Positions 25,298-35,745 of a stretch of DNA of 64,000 nt are shown piece by piece (the first letter of the stretch is position 1; each line of letters begins with the position of its first letter). A program made the translations under genes and the position numbers. Source of the DNA: Balneatrix alpica DSM 16621 (GTDB taxonomy: Bacteria; Pseudomonadota; Gammaproteobacteria; Pseudomonadales; Balneatricaceae). Where the stretch lies: the NCBI RefSeq assembly GCF_000619885.1, contig NZ_JHUZ01000011.1, forward strand, positions 310,001-374,000, written 5' to 3'. The notes under the pieces are model-generated. The model was not told where the DNA came from. It saw nothing but the letters and a program-made list of their open reading frames with translations, and searched no databases.

Positions 25298-25868
25298 CCA
25301 GTACCTCCTGTTCTTGTTCAACATTGAGCAGGCGCCCTTCTGCAGGTAATTGCGCTGCTAAACGAGAGCGACTCTGTTCATCCAGCCGAAATCCCGGCTG
25401 ACTGTCATCCACGCTACCATCACCACGCCGTTTCACCCCTGACGGAGCACTGATACTGCCCTGCAATCCAGGTTGGCTGTCATCAATGCTGCCATCCCCT
25501 CGGCGCTTTAAACCATCGGGACCAATATCATCGTCATCAGGACTGTCAGCATGATGATCATCATCGTCACTGTCGGTATTGCTGGAGCCGCGATTGCTGC
25601 CACTGCGATCATCGTCATCACTGTCCGCACTGCTGGAACCGCGATTGCTGCCACTGCGATCATCGTCTGAGCCACTACGGCCTGAACGGTCACGGTCGTC
25701 ATCACCCCCTCTCCCTGAGCTGCCGGAGCCTGAATGACCAGAGTCAGAGCCACTCTCATCTCCGCCCTTTGCCCACGCCTGTCCCGTTGCCTCTAACCAA
25801 AGTGGCGCACTCCACCCCAGACTCAATAACATGACGCTCAGTAACGCTATACGTAGATACTGCTTCAT
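25278..25868 (-). CDS. Exported Ser/Asp/Gly-rich low-complexity protein with tandem repeats
   Basis: A 196-residue protein with a clear signal peptide (LRIALLSVMLLSLGWSAPLWLEATGQAWA). Residues about 35-110 are almost only Ser, Asp, Gly, Arg and Asn, with a repeated DDRSGSNRGSS block. Further on, a motif of the form KRRGDGSxDDSQPG occurs twice (about residues 121-160). The acidic DxDGS-like spacing could bind calcium, but that is speculative. GGAGG precedes the ATG. With the overlapping lipoprotein gene it forms a two-gene unit inserted between rluD and pgeF. No family is recognised. Confidence 0.75.
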   Translation of the reverse strand: MKQYLRIALLSVMLLSLGWSAPLWLEATGQAWAKGGDESGSDSGHSGSGSSGRGGDDDRDRSGRSGSDDDRSGSNRGSSSADSDDDDRSGSNRGSSNTDSDDDDHHADSPDDDDIGPDGLKRRGDGSIDDSQPGLQGSISAPSGVKRRGDGSVDDSQPGFRLDEQSRSRLAAQLPAEGRLLNVEQEQEVLDAGLLR

Positions 25869-25944
25869 GGGCTGGCCTCCACTTTGGTGTTATCAGACTA
25901 AACGTCTCTAACCCAGTTTTATATGCAACCGATCCACTAAACAA

Positions 25945-25975
25945 CAAAAAGCCCAGCACAACGGCTGGGCTTTTT
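25945..25975 (-). terminator. Intrinsic terminator of rluD (bidirectional shape)
   Basis: AAAAAGCCCAGC-ACAAC-GGCTGGGCTTTTT forms a strong stem with A/T runs on both sides. It lies 20 bases past the rluD stop. Confidence 0.88.
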
Positions 25976-25995
25976 GGTAGAAGTAACCATCAGAC

Positions 25996-26964
25996 TTAAT
26001 AGTCTTGATAGTCCCCATTTTGCTTAAGGGCTGTCAGTAATTGTTGAAAATCCGACGGCAACTCCACTTCCCACTCCATCCACTCACCGGTTTCCGGATG
26101 GGATAGCTCCAAGCGCTTAGCATGCAGTGCCTGGCGCTGGAATTGGCGCAGCGCTTCCTGCAGGTCTTCACCACAACCCTTAGGCAAGCGGAAACGGCCA
26201 GCATAGAGCGGGTCCCCCACCAAGGGGTAATTAATGTGCGCCATGTGGACGCGAATTTGATGGGTACGGCCTGTCTCTAACTTACAGCGGATATGGGTAT
26301 GGGCACGGTATTTATGCAGCACACGGTAGTGGGTAACTGCCTCTTTACCACTGCCTTCAGCGACCACCGCCATCTTCTGGCGATGACGGCTATGGCGGCC
26401 AATGGGCTCATCCACCGTTCCACCGCCGGTCATTACCCCTTGCACCACCGCCTCGTATTCGCGCCCCATGCTACGCTCTTGCAACTGAGCAACCAGGTCG
26501 GTTTGCGCCTGCAGGGTTTTCGCCACCACCATCAGGCCGGTGGTGTCTTTATCCAGACGATGCACAATCCCTGCACGGGGAACCACCGCCAGTTCAGGGG
26601 CATGGTGCAATAGGGCATTAAGCAGGGTGCCATCCGCATGGCCAGCCGCCGGATGCACCACCAGGCCTGCAGGTTTGTTTAACACCAGAATATGTTCATC
26701 TTCATAGACGATGGGCAGTTCAATCGCTTGGGGTTGCCAGCGCTCCTGCGCCTCCAACTCTGCCACTAGCGTCAGCAGTTCCCCCCCCAGCAGTTTTTCC
26801 CGGGGCTTGCACTGGCGCCCATCTACCTGCAAGGCTCCTTCTTTAATCCAGGCTTGCAAGCGGGAGCGGGAAAAGTCGCTGAAAAGCTCAGCAGCGACCT
26901 GATCCAGGCGCTGGCCACCCATTGTCATGGGTACCTGCACCTGTTGTTCAATACGTTCGTTCAT
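25996..26964 (-). CDS. rluD: 23S rRNA pseudouridine(1911/1915/1917) synthase RluD
   Basis: A 322-residue protein. An N-terminal S4 RNA-binding domain (QRLDQVAAELFSDFSRSRLQAWIKEG) precedes the RluA-type catalytic domain with AGIVHRLDKDTTGLMVVAK, in which the Asp of HRLDKDT is the nucleophile, and the ETGRTHQIRVHMAHINYPLVGD motif. It forms pseudouridines in helix 69 of 23S rRNA. It is divergent from bamD with the diguanylate cyclase gene between them, a variation on the bamD/rluD pair of other gammaproteobacteria. Confidence 0.95.
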   Translation of the reverse strand: MNERIEQQVQVPMTMGGQRLDQVAAELFSDFSRSRLQAWIKEGALQVDGRQCKPREKLLGGELLTLVAELEAQERWQPQAIELPIVYEDEHILVLNKPAGLVVHPAAGHADGTLLNALLHHAPELAVVPRAGIVHRLDKDTTGLMVVAKTLQAQTDLVAQLQERSMGREYEAVVQGVMTGGGTVDEPIGRHSRHRQKMAVVAEGSGKEAVTHYRVLHKYRAHTHIRCKLETGRTHQIRVHMAHINYPLVGDPLYAGRFRLPKGCGEDLQEALRQFQRQALHAKRLELSHPETGEWMEWEVELPSDFQQLLTALKQNGDYQDY

Positions 26965-27028
26965 GCGGATTCAACTGGCCAACCAAAAAGGCCGCCAGTA
27001 TAGCATCTTCTCTCGCTAAGCTCCCCCT

Positions 27029-28174
27029 TCACGCATGACCGGCGCTGACTCGCTGTAGGCCACTTTGACTAAGGAGATCATGGCTCTTGGACGCAATGCG
27101 CACACAATCACGACCTTCATCCTTGGCTTGATAAAGCGCCTCATCAGCTTGGCGCAACAGCTCGCTTTGATCCGCTCCAAACCGTTCAGCCACGCCAATA
27201 CTGGTGGTAAAACTAACCTGTTCACCAGTGGGAATCGTCACCACCGTTTGACGACAACCCTGACAGATACGCTCTGCCACTCCGGCTGCCTGGCTGGCAT
27301 CCATACCAGGCAGCACCAGCAAAAACTCCTCACCACCAATACGTCCTGCCAAATCCTGGCGACGCCGACAATGGCGACGCAATATTTTGGCAAAGCTCTT
27401 TAACACCAAATCACCGGCAGCATGACCGTGGTGATCGTTAAAGCTCTTAAATTTATCCAGGTCCATCATCAATACGGCCAAGGGCTGTTGTTTAGCCTGA
27501 GCTTGCTGGATATCCAGCTCTAGTTGTTCCAATACCTGACGACGGTTGGCCAAACCAGTTAAGGGGTCACGGGCTGCCTGACGGTATAAGCCAAGCAGCA
27601 TATTGAGCTGGTTCAAGGAAGCCCATCCGGCAATTGCACCCAGCACGCCCAACAGCCAGAGGTCATTCAGTTCGACGATCGTTCCCAGTGTTCCGGTGAG
27701 GGATTGGGTCAAGAGCTCAATGGCTACCACTAACACCACCAACACACTTACTTCCAGTAGGGTTAGCGGGAAAATCGCCAGCATGCTGATAATCATAAAG
27801 GGGAAGAAATGGTAGCCCGCCACTTCCTGCCCCACCTCCAGCGCCAACAACACGCCATTGCTGTAACTCTGAAATGCCGACAGCAACAAAATCAGTAACA
27901 ACAAACGTAACCAGGCCATTCGCATCCGGTAAGGCTGGACACTCCAGCTTGCCAGCATTAAACACGCCAAACTGGTGGTGATACGGCCAATGGCGATGGG
28001 CAATTGGGCACTGTCCGGCAGTAGCAATTGATCAACCCATATCCAGGCGGGTTCCAACACCACCAACATTCCGGCTAACCAACGGATACGACGGAATAAG
28101 TAGAAACTGCGGGTCTGATTAAAGTAGCGACTATGCTGACCGGCCCAGAGTACATCCATGATCATTTGGATCAT
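27029..28174 (-). CDS. Membrane diguanylate cyclase (GGDEF)
   Basis: A 381-residue protein with about six hydrophobic segments in the first 200 residues and a C-terminal GGDEF domain. DPLTGLANRR opens the domain, MMDLDKFKSFND gives a metal-binding Asp, RIGGEEF is an intact active-site signature, and RRQD five residues before it is an inhibitory I-site, so the enzyme should make c-di-GMP with product inhibition. No known sensor domain is recognised in the membrane part. Start 28174 is supported by GAGGTG upstream and by the onset of family-like sequence; the frame is open to 28324. Confidence 0.9.
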   Translation of the reverse strand: MIQMIMDVLWAGQHSRYFNQTRSFYLFRRIRWLAGMLVVLEPAWIWVDQLLLPDSAQLPIAIGRITTSLACLMLASWSVQPYRMRMAWLRLLLLILLLSAFQSYSNGVLLALEVGQEVAGYHFFPFMIISMLAIFPLTLLEVSVLVVLVVAIELLTQSLTGTLGTIVELNDLWLLGVLGAIAGWASLNQLNMLLGLYRQAARDPLTGLANRRQVLEQLELDIQQAQAKQQPLAVLMMDLDKFKSFNDHHGHAAGDLVLKSFAKILRRHCRRRQDLAGRIGGEEFLLVLPGMDASQAAGVAERICQGCRQTVVTIPTGEQVSFTTSIGVAERFGADQSELLRQADEALYQAKDEGRDCVRIASKSHDLLSQSGLQRVSAGHA

Positions 28175-28376
28175 TGCGGGATACACCTCGGAAAATAAGC
28201 AAACGCCCACTTTACTGAAGATGGTCTGCTTACTTCTTGACCTACAACAGCTCCTTTTCAGGTTTCCCCTCTTCACCCTAGCTTTTTTCACCACACCTGG
28301 GCCTGCTGCTGTACTCGCGGCCAAATCCCGCTAGAATACCCACCCAATTCTCTCTTTTAGCGGCAATGGTAACCCG

Positions 28377-29303
28377 ATGCGATATAGCAAATACCTGCTA
28401 GCCCCTGTGTTGGCCTTCGCACTGGCTGGATGCTCCCTGTGGGATTCCAAGGAGCCCGACTATCCTGAACAGGTGCTTTACGAAAAGGCAACAACCGCCT
28501 TGGACAACTCACTGTGGGATGAGTCTGCCAAGTGGTATGAAAAACTGGAGGCGCGCTATCCCTTTGGCCGCTACTCCGAACAGGCTCAGCTAGAGCTGAT
28601 GTATGCCTATTACAAACAAGGCAAGGTAGCCGCGACCCAGGCCGCTGCCGATCGTTTTATTCGTCTCTTCCCTAACAGTGACTATGTCGACTATGCCTAT
28701 TACCTGCGTGGTTTGACCGCCTTTGAAGAAGATCAGAGCATTATCGACCGCTTCCTGCCCACGGATGAGAGCCGTCGTGATGCCGGCGCCGCCAAGGCTT
28801 CCTACGATGACTTCGCCACCCTGGTGCGTCTCTACCCGGATAGCCCCTATGCCGCCGATGCCCGCAATCGCATGGTGTATCTACGCAACCGCCTGGCGAA
28901 GTATGAAATCCACGTCGCTCGTTTTTATATGAAGCGTGGCGCCTTCCTGGCTGCCGCAAACCGTGGTCGCTATGTTGTGGAAAACTTCCAGGAAAGCACC
29001 TCGGTGCCTGATGGTCTGGCGATGATGATTGCCGCCTATACGGCACTGGGCTCCACTGACTTGGCAAATTCTGCCCAACAAGTGTTGGATCTCAACTACC
29101 CCGGCTACGAGAAAGATGTGCTGGATGACAGCACTGTCTTTGATCGTTACACCCTGGGAGTCTTCCAAAAGGGTGATGCACGTCCGGATTTACCTAGCCG
29201 AGTTAAAGCCGGTACCAGCCTGCCTGCGCAGGAGTCCGACGCCAGCCAGTCCAGTGGGGCTAAACCTTGGTACCACCGCGCTACCTTTGGCATTTTTGAG
29301 TAA
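28377..29303 (+). CDS. bamD: Outer-membrane assembly lipoprotein BamD
   Basis: A 308-residue lipoprotein with signal peptide and lipobox (FALAGCS, Cys at residue 19). TPR-like repeats follow (LYEKATTALDNSLWDESAKWYEKLEARYPFGRYSEQA, MYAYYKQGKVAATQAAADRFIRLFPNSDYVDYAYYLRGL). BamD is an essential part of the BAM complex that inserts beta-barrel proteins in the outer membrane. A -10-like TAGAAT (28332-28337) lies 40 bases upstream. Confidence 0.95.
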   Translation: MRYSKYLLAPVLAFALAGCSLWDSKEPDYPEQVLYEKATTALDNSLWDESAKWYEKLEARYPFGRYSEQAQLELMYAYYKQGKVAATQAAADRFIRLFPNSDYVDYAYYLRGLTAFEEDQSIIDRFLPTDESRRDAGAAKASYDDFATLVRLYPDSPYAADARNRMVYLRNRLAKYEIHVARFYMKRGAFLAAANRGRYVVENFQESTSVPDGLAMMIAAYTALGSTDLANSAQQVLDLNYPGYEKDVLDDSTVFDRYTLGVFQKGDARPDLPSRVKAGTSLPAQESDASQSSGAKPWYHRATFGIFE

Positions 29304-29322
29304 TTTACCCAAAGCTAGCCAT

Positions 29323-29349
29323 AAAAAAGCCCCGCAATGGGGCTTTTTT
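29323..29349 (+). terminator. Intrinsic terminator of bamD
   Basis: AAAAAAGCCCC-GCAAT-GGGGCTTTTTT, 20 bases after the stop codon; symmetric A/T runs suggest it can work in both directions. Confidence 0.9.
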
Positions 29350-29417
29350 ATATCTGCTATCTCTCTGCTCGACTCGCCAGGCTAGAGGACTGCTGGTGAC
29401 ACCACTGTCAGAAGAGA

Positions 29418-29678
29418 TTAATAATCCGGCTCAGAGCCTTCTTCTTCCTCGCCCATATCCTCACTGCCACCATCCAGATCGGCGTACTCATCATCGGGCA
29501 TCATCATATCGAAGCCAGGCTCATCCAGCTCAGGCTCGTCTTCATCCTTTTTCTTTGGCGCCACACTGGTATAAACCGGCACAAAGGTTTTGAGGCCAGA
29601 GCGTTTTTCGCTAGAGCCACTTTTCCCCTGTTGTTTCAGTTTTTCCATCTGTTCTTTCAAGGAACCAAACTTACTCAT
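29418..29678 (-). CDS. Small acidic hypothetical protein (86 residues)
   Basis: A basic, Lys/Gln-rich N-terminal helix (MSKFGSLKEQMEKLKQQGK), a central TFVPVYTSVAPKKK, and an extremely acidic tail ending in EEEEGSEPDY. No family is recognised. A strong charge split like this is seen in some nucleic-acid-associated or chaperone-like small proteins, but that is only an analogy. Coding is supported by consistent composition and isolated position, with a possible GGGGAAA ribosome-binding site. Confidence 0.6.
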   Translation of the reverse strand: MSKFGSLKEQMEKLKQQGKSGSSEKRSGLKTFVPVYTSVAPKKKDEDEPELDEPGFDMMMPDDEYADLDGGSEDMGEEEEGSEPDY

Positions 29679-30030
29679 GTTTCCCCCTTACCTATCCCCA
29701 GCTCGCTCACTCTACCCACATCAGTAGCAGGCTCCCTGACTCTCTTAAGGGGATAATCTCGCCCCTAAGTATGTGAAGCTCCGGCCAGATTGCCAGTGCG
29801 CGGCGCTATTGTGTGCATTCTTGCTTAAGAGACAAGTGCTACGGCAAAAAAATCCGCAAAATTGGCATCTTTTGCTGCAATTTTTGCAATCTATAGGGCA
29901 CCTGTCGCCATCGCGGCTCATTGGCTGCCTAGTTGGGTTAAGGGAAAGGAAATTCAAGATCTACAGGAGATAAAAAAGCCACGCCAGCAACTGCAATCAA
30001 TCACTGGCGGCTTGGGAGATAAAACTGACT
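29679..30030. other. Intergenic region, 352 bp, no gene seen
   Basis: No convincing gene or structured RNA is seen except a terminator at the right end (29972-30013). Base composition is more AT-rich than in the flanking genes (for example CGGCAAAAAAATCCGC near 29845). Short open frames here lack ribosome-binding sites. Confidence 0.6.
29972..30013 (-). terminator. Intrinsic terminator of the Cys-rich small gene
   Basis: On the minus strand AAGCCGCCAG pairs with CTGGCGTGGCTT (one bulge), followed by a run of T. It lies 18 bases past the stop at 30031. Confidence 0.7.
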
Positions 30031-30162
30031 TTATTTGGCAGCTTGCTCAGCACTGCCAGACTGACTGCTTGGCTCCGCCTGTGTGGGCTGAGCCTCTTGG
30101 CTATTTTGCTCTTTTTCCTGTTGCGGCTCTTGGCCACCACAGCATCCACAACATCCGCCCAT
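30031..30162 (-). CDS. Small Cys-rich protein (43 residues, CCGCC motif)
   Basis: The protein opens MGGCCGCCGGQEPQ with four cysteines in ten residues, then is Gln/Ser/Ala-rich to the end (SSQSGSAEQAAK). AGGAG lies 8 bases before the ATG and an intrinsic terminator follows the stop, so it looks like a complete single-gene unit. The clustered cysteines suggest metal binding; no family is recognised. The frame extends upstream to 30255 but that part lacks a ribosome-binding site. Confidence 0.6.
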   Translation of the reverse strand: MGGCCGCCGGQEPQQEKEQNSQEAQPTQAEPSSQSGSAEQAAK

Positions 30163-30252
30163 GATTAGCACTCCTGAATATGTGACATCACTGCGACCTT
30201 GGGTCGCCGAGTCAGCATAGGGGAGTGCGCACTTGGCTACCTTGATATAAGT

Positions 30253-30275
30253 CAAACCCCGGCAAGCCGGGGTTT
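30253..30275 (-). terminator. Stem-loop after purL
   Basis: CAAACCCCGGC-AA-GCCGGGGTTTG, an 11-bp perfect stem 10 bases past the purL stop. The T-run is poor (ACTTATAT), so it may protect the transcript end or terminate weakly. Confidence 0.6.
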
Positions 30276-30285
30276 GATGTAGTGA

Positions 30286-33200
30286 TTAGCCGATCCAGAC
30301 ACGGGCGTTGCGGAACATCCGCATCCAGCTCGCATCCTCTTGCCAATCATCTGGACGCCAAGAGTGCTGCACCGCGCGGAAGACCCGCTCTGGGTGCGGC
30401 ATCATGATGGTGACCCGACCCGCCGCAGCGGTCACCCCGGTAATTCCCATGGGTGAGCCATTGGGGTTGGCAGGATAGCGCTCTGTGACTTCGCCATAGT
30501 TATTCAGATAGCGCAGCGCGACCTGACCACTGCCATTGAGAGCTTGCAGTTGCGCTGCGTCACGGAACTCCGCCCGACCTTCACCATGGGCCACAGCAAT
30601 CGGCATGCGCGAGCCCTGCATCCCCTGCAGGAAGATGGAGTCAGACTGCTGCACTTCCACCATTGCTACCCGCGCCTCAAACTGCTCAGAGCGGTTACGC
30701 ACAAAGTGTGGCCACAATTCAGCACCAGGAATCAGCTCATGCAGGTTGGATAGCATCTGGCAGCCGTTACACACCCCCAAAGCAAAGCTGTCATCGCGGT
30801 TAAAGAAAGCGGCAAACTGCTCCCGTGCACGACTGTTAAACAGGATGGACTTCGCCCAGCCTTCACCGGCCCCCAGCACATCCCCATAGGAGAAGCCGCC
30901 ACAGGCCACCAGCCCTTTAAAGTCCTCCAGCTTGACTCGACCACTTAGGATGTCACTCATATGTACATCCTGAGCAGCAAAGCCAGCACGATCAAAGGCT
31001 GCCGCCATTTCCACATGGCCGTTAACCCCCTGCTCACGCAGGATAGCCACGCTGGGACGCACCCCTGTGGCAATAAAGGGTGCCGCGATGTTGTCATTGA
31101 CGTCATAGCTCAAAGCAACGTGCAAGCCAGGATCATTCACATCCAGCAGGGCATCAAATTCTTCCTGGGCACACTCGGCGTTATCACGCAGTGCCTGAAT
31201 ACGGTAGCTGGTTTCAGCCCAAAGACGCTGGTAATCACTGCGACTATCCACCAGGACTTCTTCACCCTCGAAGGTGAAGCGAATCATGTCATCGTCACTG
31301 AGTCCCCCAACCAACTGACTGGCGTCTGCCAAACCATGGGCTGACAGCTGGCGCAGCACTTCCGTGACATCCGCTTGACGCACCTGTAACAGGGCACCCA
31401 ACTCTTCACTGAAGAGCACGCTCAACAGTTGTTCAGGACTTTGGGCCAGCCCAGACAGTTCAATCTCCACACCGGTATGACCAGCAAAAGCCATTTCCGC
31501 TGCAGTCGCAAATAAACCGCCATCACTGCGGTCGTGATACGCCAGCAACAGACCTTGCTGATTCAGGCTCTGAATCGCATCGAAGAAGCCTTTCAGTTCA
31601 GCGGCATCATTCACATCGGGACAGCTATCGCCCAACTGATCAAACACCTGTGCCAGTGCCGAGCCACCCAGGCGGTTTTTACCCTGGCCCAGATCCACCA
31701 GAATCAAGGCTGTCTCGCCCTGATCCGTGCGCAATTGCGGGGTCAGAGTACGGCGAACATCAGTCACCGGCGCCACCCCGGTGACAATCAAGGACAACGG
31801 TGCAGTCACACTCTTTTGCTCGTCGCCATCCTGCCAGACGGTGCGCATCGACATTGAGTCCTTACCCACTGGGATACAGATTCCCAGCTCAGGGCAAAGC
31901 TCCATCCCTACGGCCTTAACGGTGTCATAGAGGTTTTCATCTTCTGCGCTATAACCTGCTGCGCACATCCAGTTAGCGGAGAGTTTAATGTCACCTAATT
32001 TGTCGATCCGCGCCGCCGCCAGGTTCGTGATCGCCTCACCCACCGCCATCCGTCCTGAAGCAGGCGCATCGATCAGGGCTAGCGGAGTACGCTCACCCAT
32101 TGCCATGGCTTCACCACAGTAAACATCATAGGCGGTCGCAGTCACCGCACAGTCCGCTACCGGCACCTGCCAAGGACCAACCATCTGATCACGGTTGACC
32201 AAACCCGTCACCGTACGGTCACCAATGGTAATCAAGAAGCTCTTGCTGGCTACCGCAGGCAGCTGTAACACCCGCTTAGCGGCTTCGCTTAACTCCACCC
32301 CCTGCAGCTGCAGGGCAGCGCGAGCAAAGGGTTGACGCTTCACACTGCGATGCATGCGGGGTGGCTTACCAAAGAGCACATTCATCGGCAGATCAACGGG
32401 GTTATTGTCGAACAGCTGATCCCCCAAACGCAGATGCTGCTCATCGGTAGCTTCACCCACGATGGCATAGGGGCAACGTTCACGCTGGCAGATAGCTTCA
32501 AACTCCGCCAGATTTTCCGGCGATACCGCCATCACGTAGCGCTCCTGCGCTTCGTTACACCAGATTTCCAGCGGGCTCATGCCAGGCTCAGCATTGTTGA
32601 TATTGCGTAGCTCAAAATTACCGCCACGGCCGCCGTCTTTGACCAGCTCGGGGAAGGCATTGGAGAGGCCGCCTGCCCCCACGTCATGGATAAAGGCAAT
32701 CGGGTTCGCCTCACCACGCTGCCAGCACTGATCGATCACTTCCTGACAGCGGCGCTCCATTTCGGCGTTATCACGCTGCACGGAGGCAAAATCGAGATCT
32801 TCGGCACTGGAGCCGGAAGCCATTGAAGAGGCAGCACCGCCCCCTAGACCAATCAGCATTGCCGGGCCACCCAGGCAGATCAGTTTGGCACCGACCACAA
32901 TCTCGCCCTTCTCGACATGCTGTTCACGGATATTACCCAAACCACCGGCCAGCATGATCGGCTTGTGATAGCCGCGCACTTCCTGTCCGGCGGCAGTCAC
33001 CACTTCTTCTTCGTAGGTACGGAAATAACCGGTCAGGTTAGGCCGCCCAAACTCGTTGTTAAAGGCCGCGCCACCAAGGGGAGCTTCCACCATGATATCC
33101 AGCGCAGAGACGATGCGCTCCGGCTTACCATAGTGAGATTCCCAAGGTTGAACGAAACCCGGAATCTTCAAATCCGATACGCTAAAGCCAGTCAGACCAG

Positions 33201-34185
33201 CCTTCGGCTTAGAGCCCCGTCCGGTTGCCCCCTCGTCCCGGATTTCACCACCTGAACCGGTGGAAGCCCCTGAATAAGGCGCAATAGCAGTGGGATGGTT
33301 ATGGGTCTCGACTTTCAGCAGGATATGTACCGGCTCTTGATGCTGGCCGTACACCTTGGTCTGGGGATTAGGGAAGAAACGTGGAGCCTCATGACCAACA
33401 ATCACCGCAGCGTTGTCTTTATAGGCTGATAACACCCCTTCACTGTGCAACTGATGGGTATTACGAATCATGGCAAAGAGGGATTTTTCCTGAGCTTCGC
33501 CATCGATATCCCAGCTTGCATTAAAAATTTTGTGACGGCAGTGCTCAGAGTTAGCCTGAGCAAACATCATCAATTCCACATCCGTGGGATTACGCTGCAG
33601 TTCAATAAAGGCATTAAGCAGATAGTCGATTTCATCCTCTGCCAATGCCAAACCCAGCGTACGGTTGGCTTGCTCCAGCGCAGCGCGACCACCAGCAAGC
33701 ACATCAACACGCCCCAGGGGCTTGGGTTCATGGCGGTTAAAGAGCACCGCTAATTGCGCCACCTCGGTAAACACTGTCTGCACCATGCGGTCATGCAACT
33801 TGGCCTGCAGCTGCTTGAGCTGTTGCTCACTGAAGGGGCCACCCTCCAGGTAATACACCTGGGCACGTTCAATGCGCTTGACCTGACTCAGGCCACAATT
33901 CCAGGCAATATCGGTTGCCTTGCTCGACCAGGGCGAGATGGTGCCAGGGCGCGGAGCTACTGCCAGCAACACACCAGCAGGTGCCTTGACGTCGTTTTGG
34001 GGGCCGTATTCCAGCAGACGAGCGAGAATGCCCTGCTCCGCTTCGGTTAATTCGGTCTGCACATCCACCAGATGCAGGTACTCAGCATAGACGTCCGTGA
34101 CAGCAGCCACCTCTGCCTGTAAAGTGGCGAGCAGTTTGCTGCGACGGAAGGGTGAAAGTGCGGGTGCTCCACGCAGGGTCAGCAT
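30286..34185 (-). CDS. purL: Phosphoribosylformylglycinamidine synthase PurL
   Basis: A 1299-residue large-type PurL. It has an N-terminal domain, two AIRS-like lobes ([66 protein letters not shown]) and a C-terminal glutaminase with nucleophile in [10 protein letters not shown] and His in MPHPERVFR. It catalyses the fourth step of purine synthesis, FGAR plus glutamine to FGAM. The length matches the gammaproteobacterial single-chain form. It is divergent from mltF, as in Pseudomonas. Confidence 0.97.
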   Translation of the reverse strand: MLTLRGAPALSPFRRSKLLATLQAEVAAVTDVYAEYLHLVDVQTELTEAEQGILARLLEYGPQNDVKAPAGVLLAVAPRPGTISPWSSKATDIAWNCGLSQVKRIERAQVYYLEGGPFSEQQLKQLQAKLHDRMVQTVFTEVAQLAVLFNRHEPKPLGRVDVLAGGRAALEQANRTLGLALAEDEIDYLLNAFIELQRNPTDVELMMFAQANSEHCRHKIFNASWDIDGEAQEKSLFAMIRNTHQLHSEGVLSAYKDNAAVIVGHEAPRFFPNPQTKVYGQHQEPVHILLKVETHNHPTAIAPYSGASTGSGGEIRDEGATGRGSKPKAGLTGFSVSDLKIPGFVQPWESHYGKPERIVSALDIMVEAPLGGAAFNNEFGRPNLTGYFRTYEEEVVTAAGQEVRGYHKPIMLAGGLGNIREQHVEKGEIVVGAKLICLGGPAMLIGLGGGAASSMASGSSAEDLDFASVQRDNAEMERRCQEVIDQCWQRGEANPIAFIHDVGAGGLSNAFPELVKDGGRGGNFELRNINNAEPGMSPLEIWCNEAQERYVMAVSPENLAEFEAICQRERCPYAIVGEATDEQHLRLGDQLFDNNPVDLPMNVLFGKPPRMHRSVKRQPFARAALQLQGVELSEAAKRVLQLPAVASKSFLITIGDRTVTGLVNRDQMVGPWQVPVADCAVTATAYDVYCGEAMAMGERTPLALIDAPASGRMAVGEAITNLAAARIDKLGDIKLSANWMCAAGYSAEDENLYDTVKAVGMELCPELGICIPVGKDSMSMRTVWQDGDEQKSVTAPLSLIVTGVAPVTDVRRTLTPQLRTDQGETALILVDLGQGKNRLGGSALAQVFDQLGDSCPDVNDAAELKGFFDAIQSLNQQGLLLAYHDRSDGGLFATAAEMAFAGHTGVEIELSGLAQSPEQLLSVLFSEELGALLQVRQADVTEVLRQLSAHGLADASQLVGGLSDDDMIRFTFEGEEVLVDSRSDYQRLWAETSYRIQALRDNAECAQEEFDALLDVNDPGLHVALSYDVNDNIAAPFIATGVRPSVAILREQGVNGHVEMAAAFDRAGFAAQDVHMSDILSGRVKLEDFKGLVACGGFSYGDVLGAGEGWAKSILFNSRAREQFAAFFNRDDSFALGVCNGCQMLSNLHELIPGAELWPHFVRNRSEQFEARVAMVEVQQSDSIFLQGMQGSRMPIAVAHGEGRAEFRDAAQLQALNGSGQVALRYLNNYGEVTERYPANPNGSPMGITGVTAAAGRVTIMMPHPERVFRAVQHSWRPDDWQEDASWMRMFRNARVWIG

Positions 34186-34299
34186 GACGCATCAAGCCTC
34201 TTGTTCGGGGATTCTTGGGAGAGAATCGATATGCAAATTGAGCGCGTTATGATACTCGAAAGCCCCTGGCGGATACAGAAAAAGGCAAGGTTCTAATCA

Positions 34300-35745
34300 A
34301 TGTGGATGCGCGGCAGTCATCCCTTTCTATTCTGGCTTTATCTCAGCCTGATTATTTTGATCCCGCTGATTGGCTCCCAACAGCAGGTTAGCCAACTCAC
34401 GCGTATTGATGAGCGGGGGGTGCTGAAGGTCGCTACCCGCAACATCCCCACCGCCTATTTTGAAGATGCCGATGGCCCCGCCGGCTTTGAGTACGAGCTG
34501 CTCAAAACCTTTGCTGACCAGCGCAATCTGCGTCTGGAACTCAAGGTCGTGCAAAACCGTAATGATTTGTTTGAACTCCTGCGTCAGCGCGATGTAGATA
34601 TGGCTGCCGCCTCCTTATTTTTACGCCCCGAGCGCCAGCAAAGCTTCCCCACCTCTGAACCCTATGCCTTTGCCGTCTCTCAGGTAGTCTATCTGGGGGA
34701 CGACAAAACCACCCCGCAATCCGTTGCGGAGCTGATCGGCAAACGCATCCTGGTGCAATCCGGTAGTGCCCACGCTCAACGCCTGCAAGAGCTGCAACAA
34801 GAGTGGCCCGAGCTCGATTGGATGGAAACCGAGGATATGGACGTCGCCGATATGCTCGAGATGTTACGGGAGCAAGAAGCAGACGTCCTTATTACCGACC
34901 ACATGACTCTGGCCATCTATGCCCCGCTATTTCCCGACATCCAGGTTGCCTTTAGCCTGGATGCGCCTAAACCCCTGGTGTGGTACCTCGCTCCCACTAT
35001 GGATGACAGTCTACGCCTGGCAATTGACCAATTTTTGGTTCATCCCGAGACCCAGGTGCTAATCGAAAAATTACGGGAAAAATACTTTGAGCACACCCGG
35101 CGCTATGACTTTACCGGCATTAAAGCCTTTCGCGCCCACATCCAAAGCAGGCTGCCAGACTATCGGAACCTGTTCGAACGTTACGCCAACCAATATCAGC
35201 TCGACTGGCAGCTACTGGCCGCGATCGGTTATCAGGAGTCCAAGTGGGACCCTAAAGCAGTGTCTCCCACCGGGGTAAAAGGCTTAATGATGCTCACCCT
35301 GCCCACTGCCAAAGCCATGGGAGTCAGTGACCGTCAGGATGTTGAACAGAGTATTGCCGGTGGCAGTCGCTACATGCGCTATCTGATTGATTTACTGCCC
35401 GCCCGCATTCAGGAGCCGGATCGTACCTGGCTCGCCCTAGCGGCCTATAACGTCGGCATAGGTCATCTGGAGGATGCCCGCATCCTGACTCAACGTGCGG
35501 GTTACAATCCTGACCGCTGGAGCGATGTACGCCAGTTTTTACCCAAGTTGGCGCATAAGCGCTGGTACAGCCAAACCAAGCATGGCTATGCCCGTGGCTG
35601 GGAGCCGGTGATCTACGTGCGCAATATCCGTCTTTATCGGGAAATCCTGCGTTTAGAGCAGTTACCCGCCAATACCGTCATTCCAGCGGCCAAACCTAAA
35701 CTACCCAAAATAGAGGTGTTTAAGCGTATTCCGCCCACTCTTTAG
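34300..35745 (+). CDS. mltF: Membrane-bound lytic murein transglycosylase F
   Basis: A 481-residue protein with an N-terminal membrane segment or signal (FLFWLYLSLIILIPLIG), an SBP_bac_3-like regulatory domain (about residues 40-265, VLKVATRNIPTAYFEDADGPAGFEYELL) and a C-terminal lysozyme-like SLT domain in which AAIGYQESKWDP carries the catalytic Glu313. It cleaves peptidoglycan to anhydro-muropeptides. The 3' end overlaps the tadA stop by 4 bases on the opposite strand. Confidence 0.94.
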   Translation: MWMRGSHPFLFWLYLSLIILIPLIGSQQQVSQLTRIDERGVLKVATRNIPTAYFEDADGPAGFEYELLKTFADQRNLRLELKVVQNRNDLFELLRQRDVDMAAASLFLRPERQQSFPTSEPYAFAVSQVVYLGDDKTTPQSVAELIGKRILVQSGSAHAQRLQELQQEWPELDWMETEDMDVADMLEMLREQEADVLITDHMTLAIYAPLFPDIQVAFSLDAPKPLVWYLAPTMDDSLRLAIDQFLVHPETQVLIEKLREKYFEHTRRYDFTGIKAFRAHIQSRLPDYRNLFERYANQYQLDWQLLAAIGYQESKWDPKAVSPTGVKGLMMLTLPTAKAMGVSDRQDVEQSIAGGSRYMRYLIDLLPARIQEPDRTWLALAAYNVGIGHLEDARILTQRAGYNPDRWSDVRQFLPKLAHKRWYSQTKHGYARGWEPVIYVRNIRLYREILRLEQLPANTVIPAAKPKLPKIEVFKRIPPTL

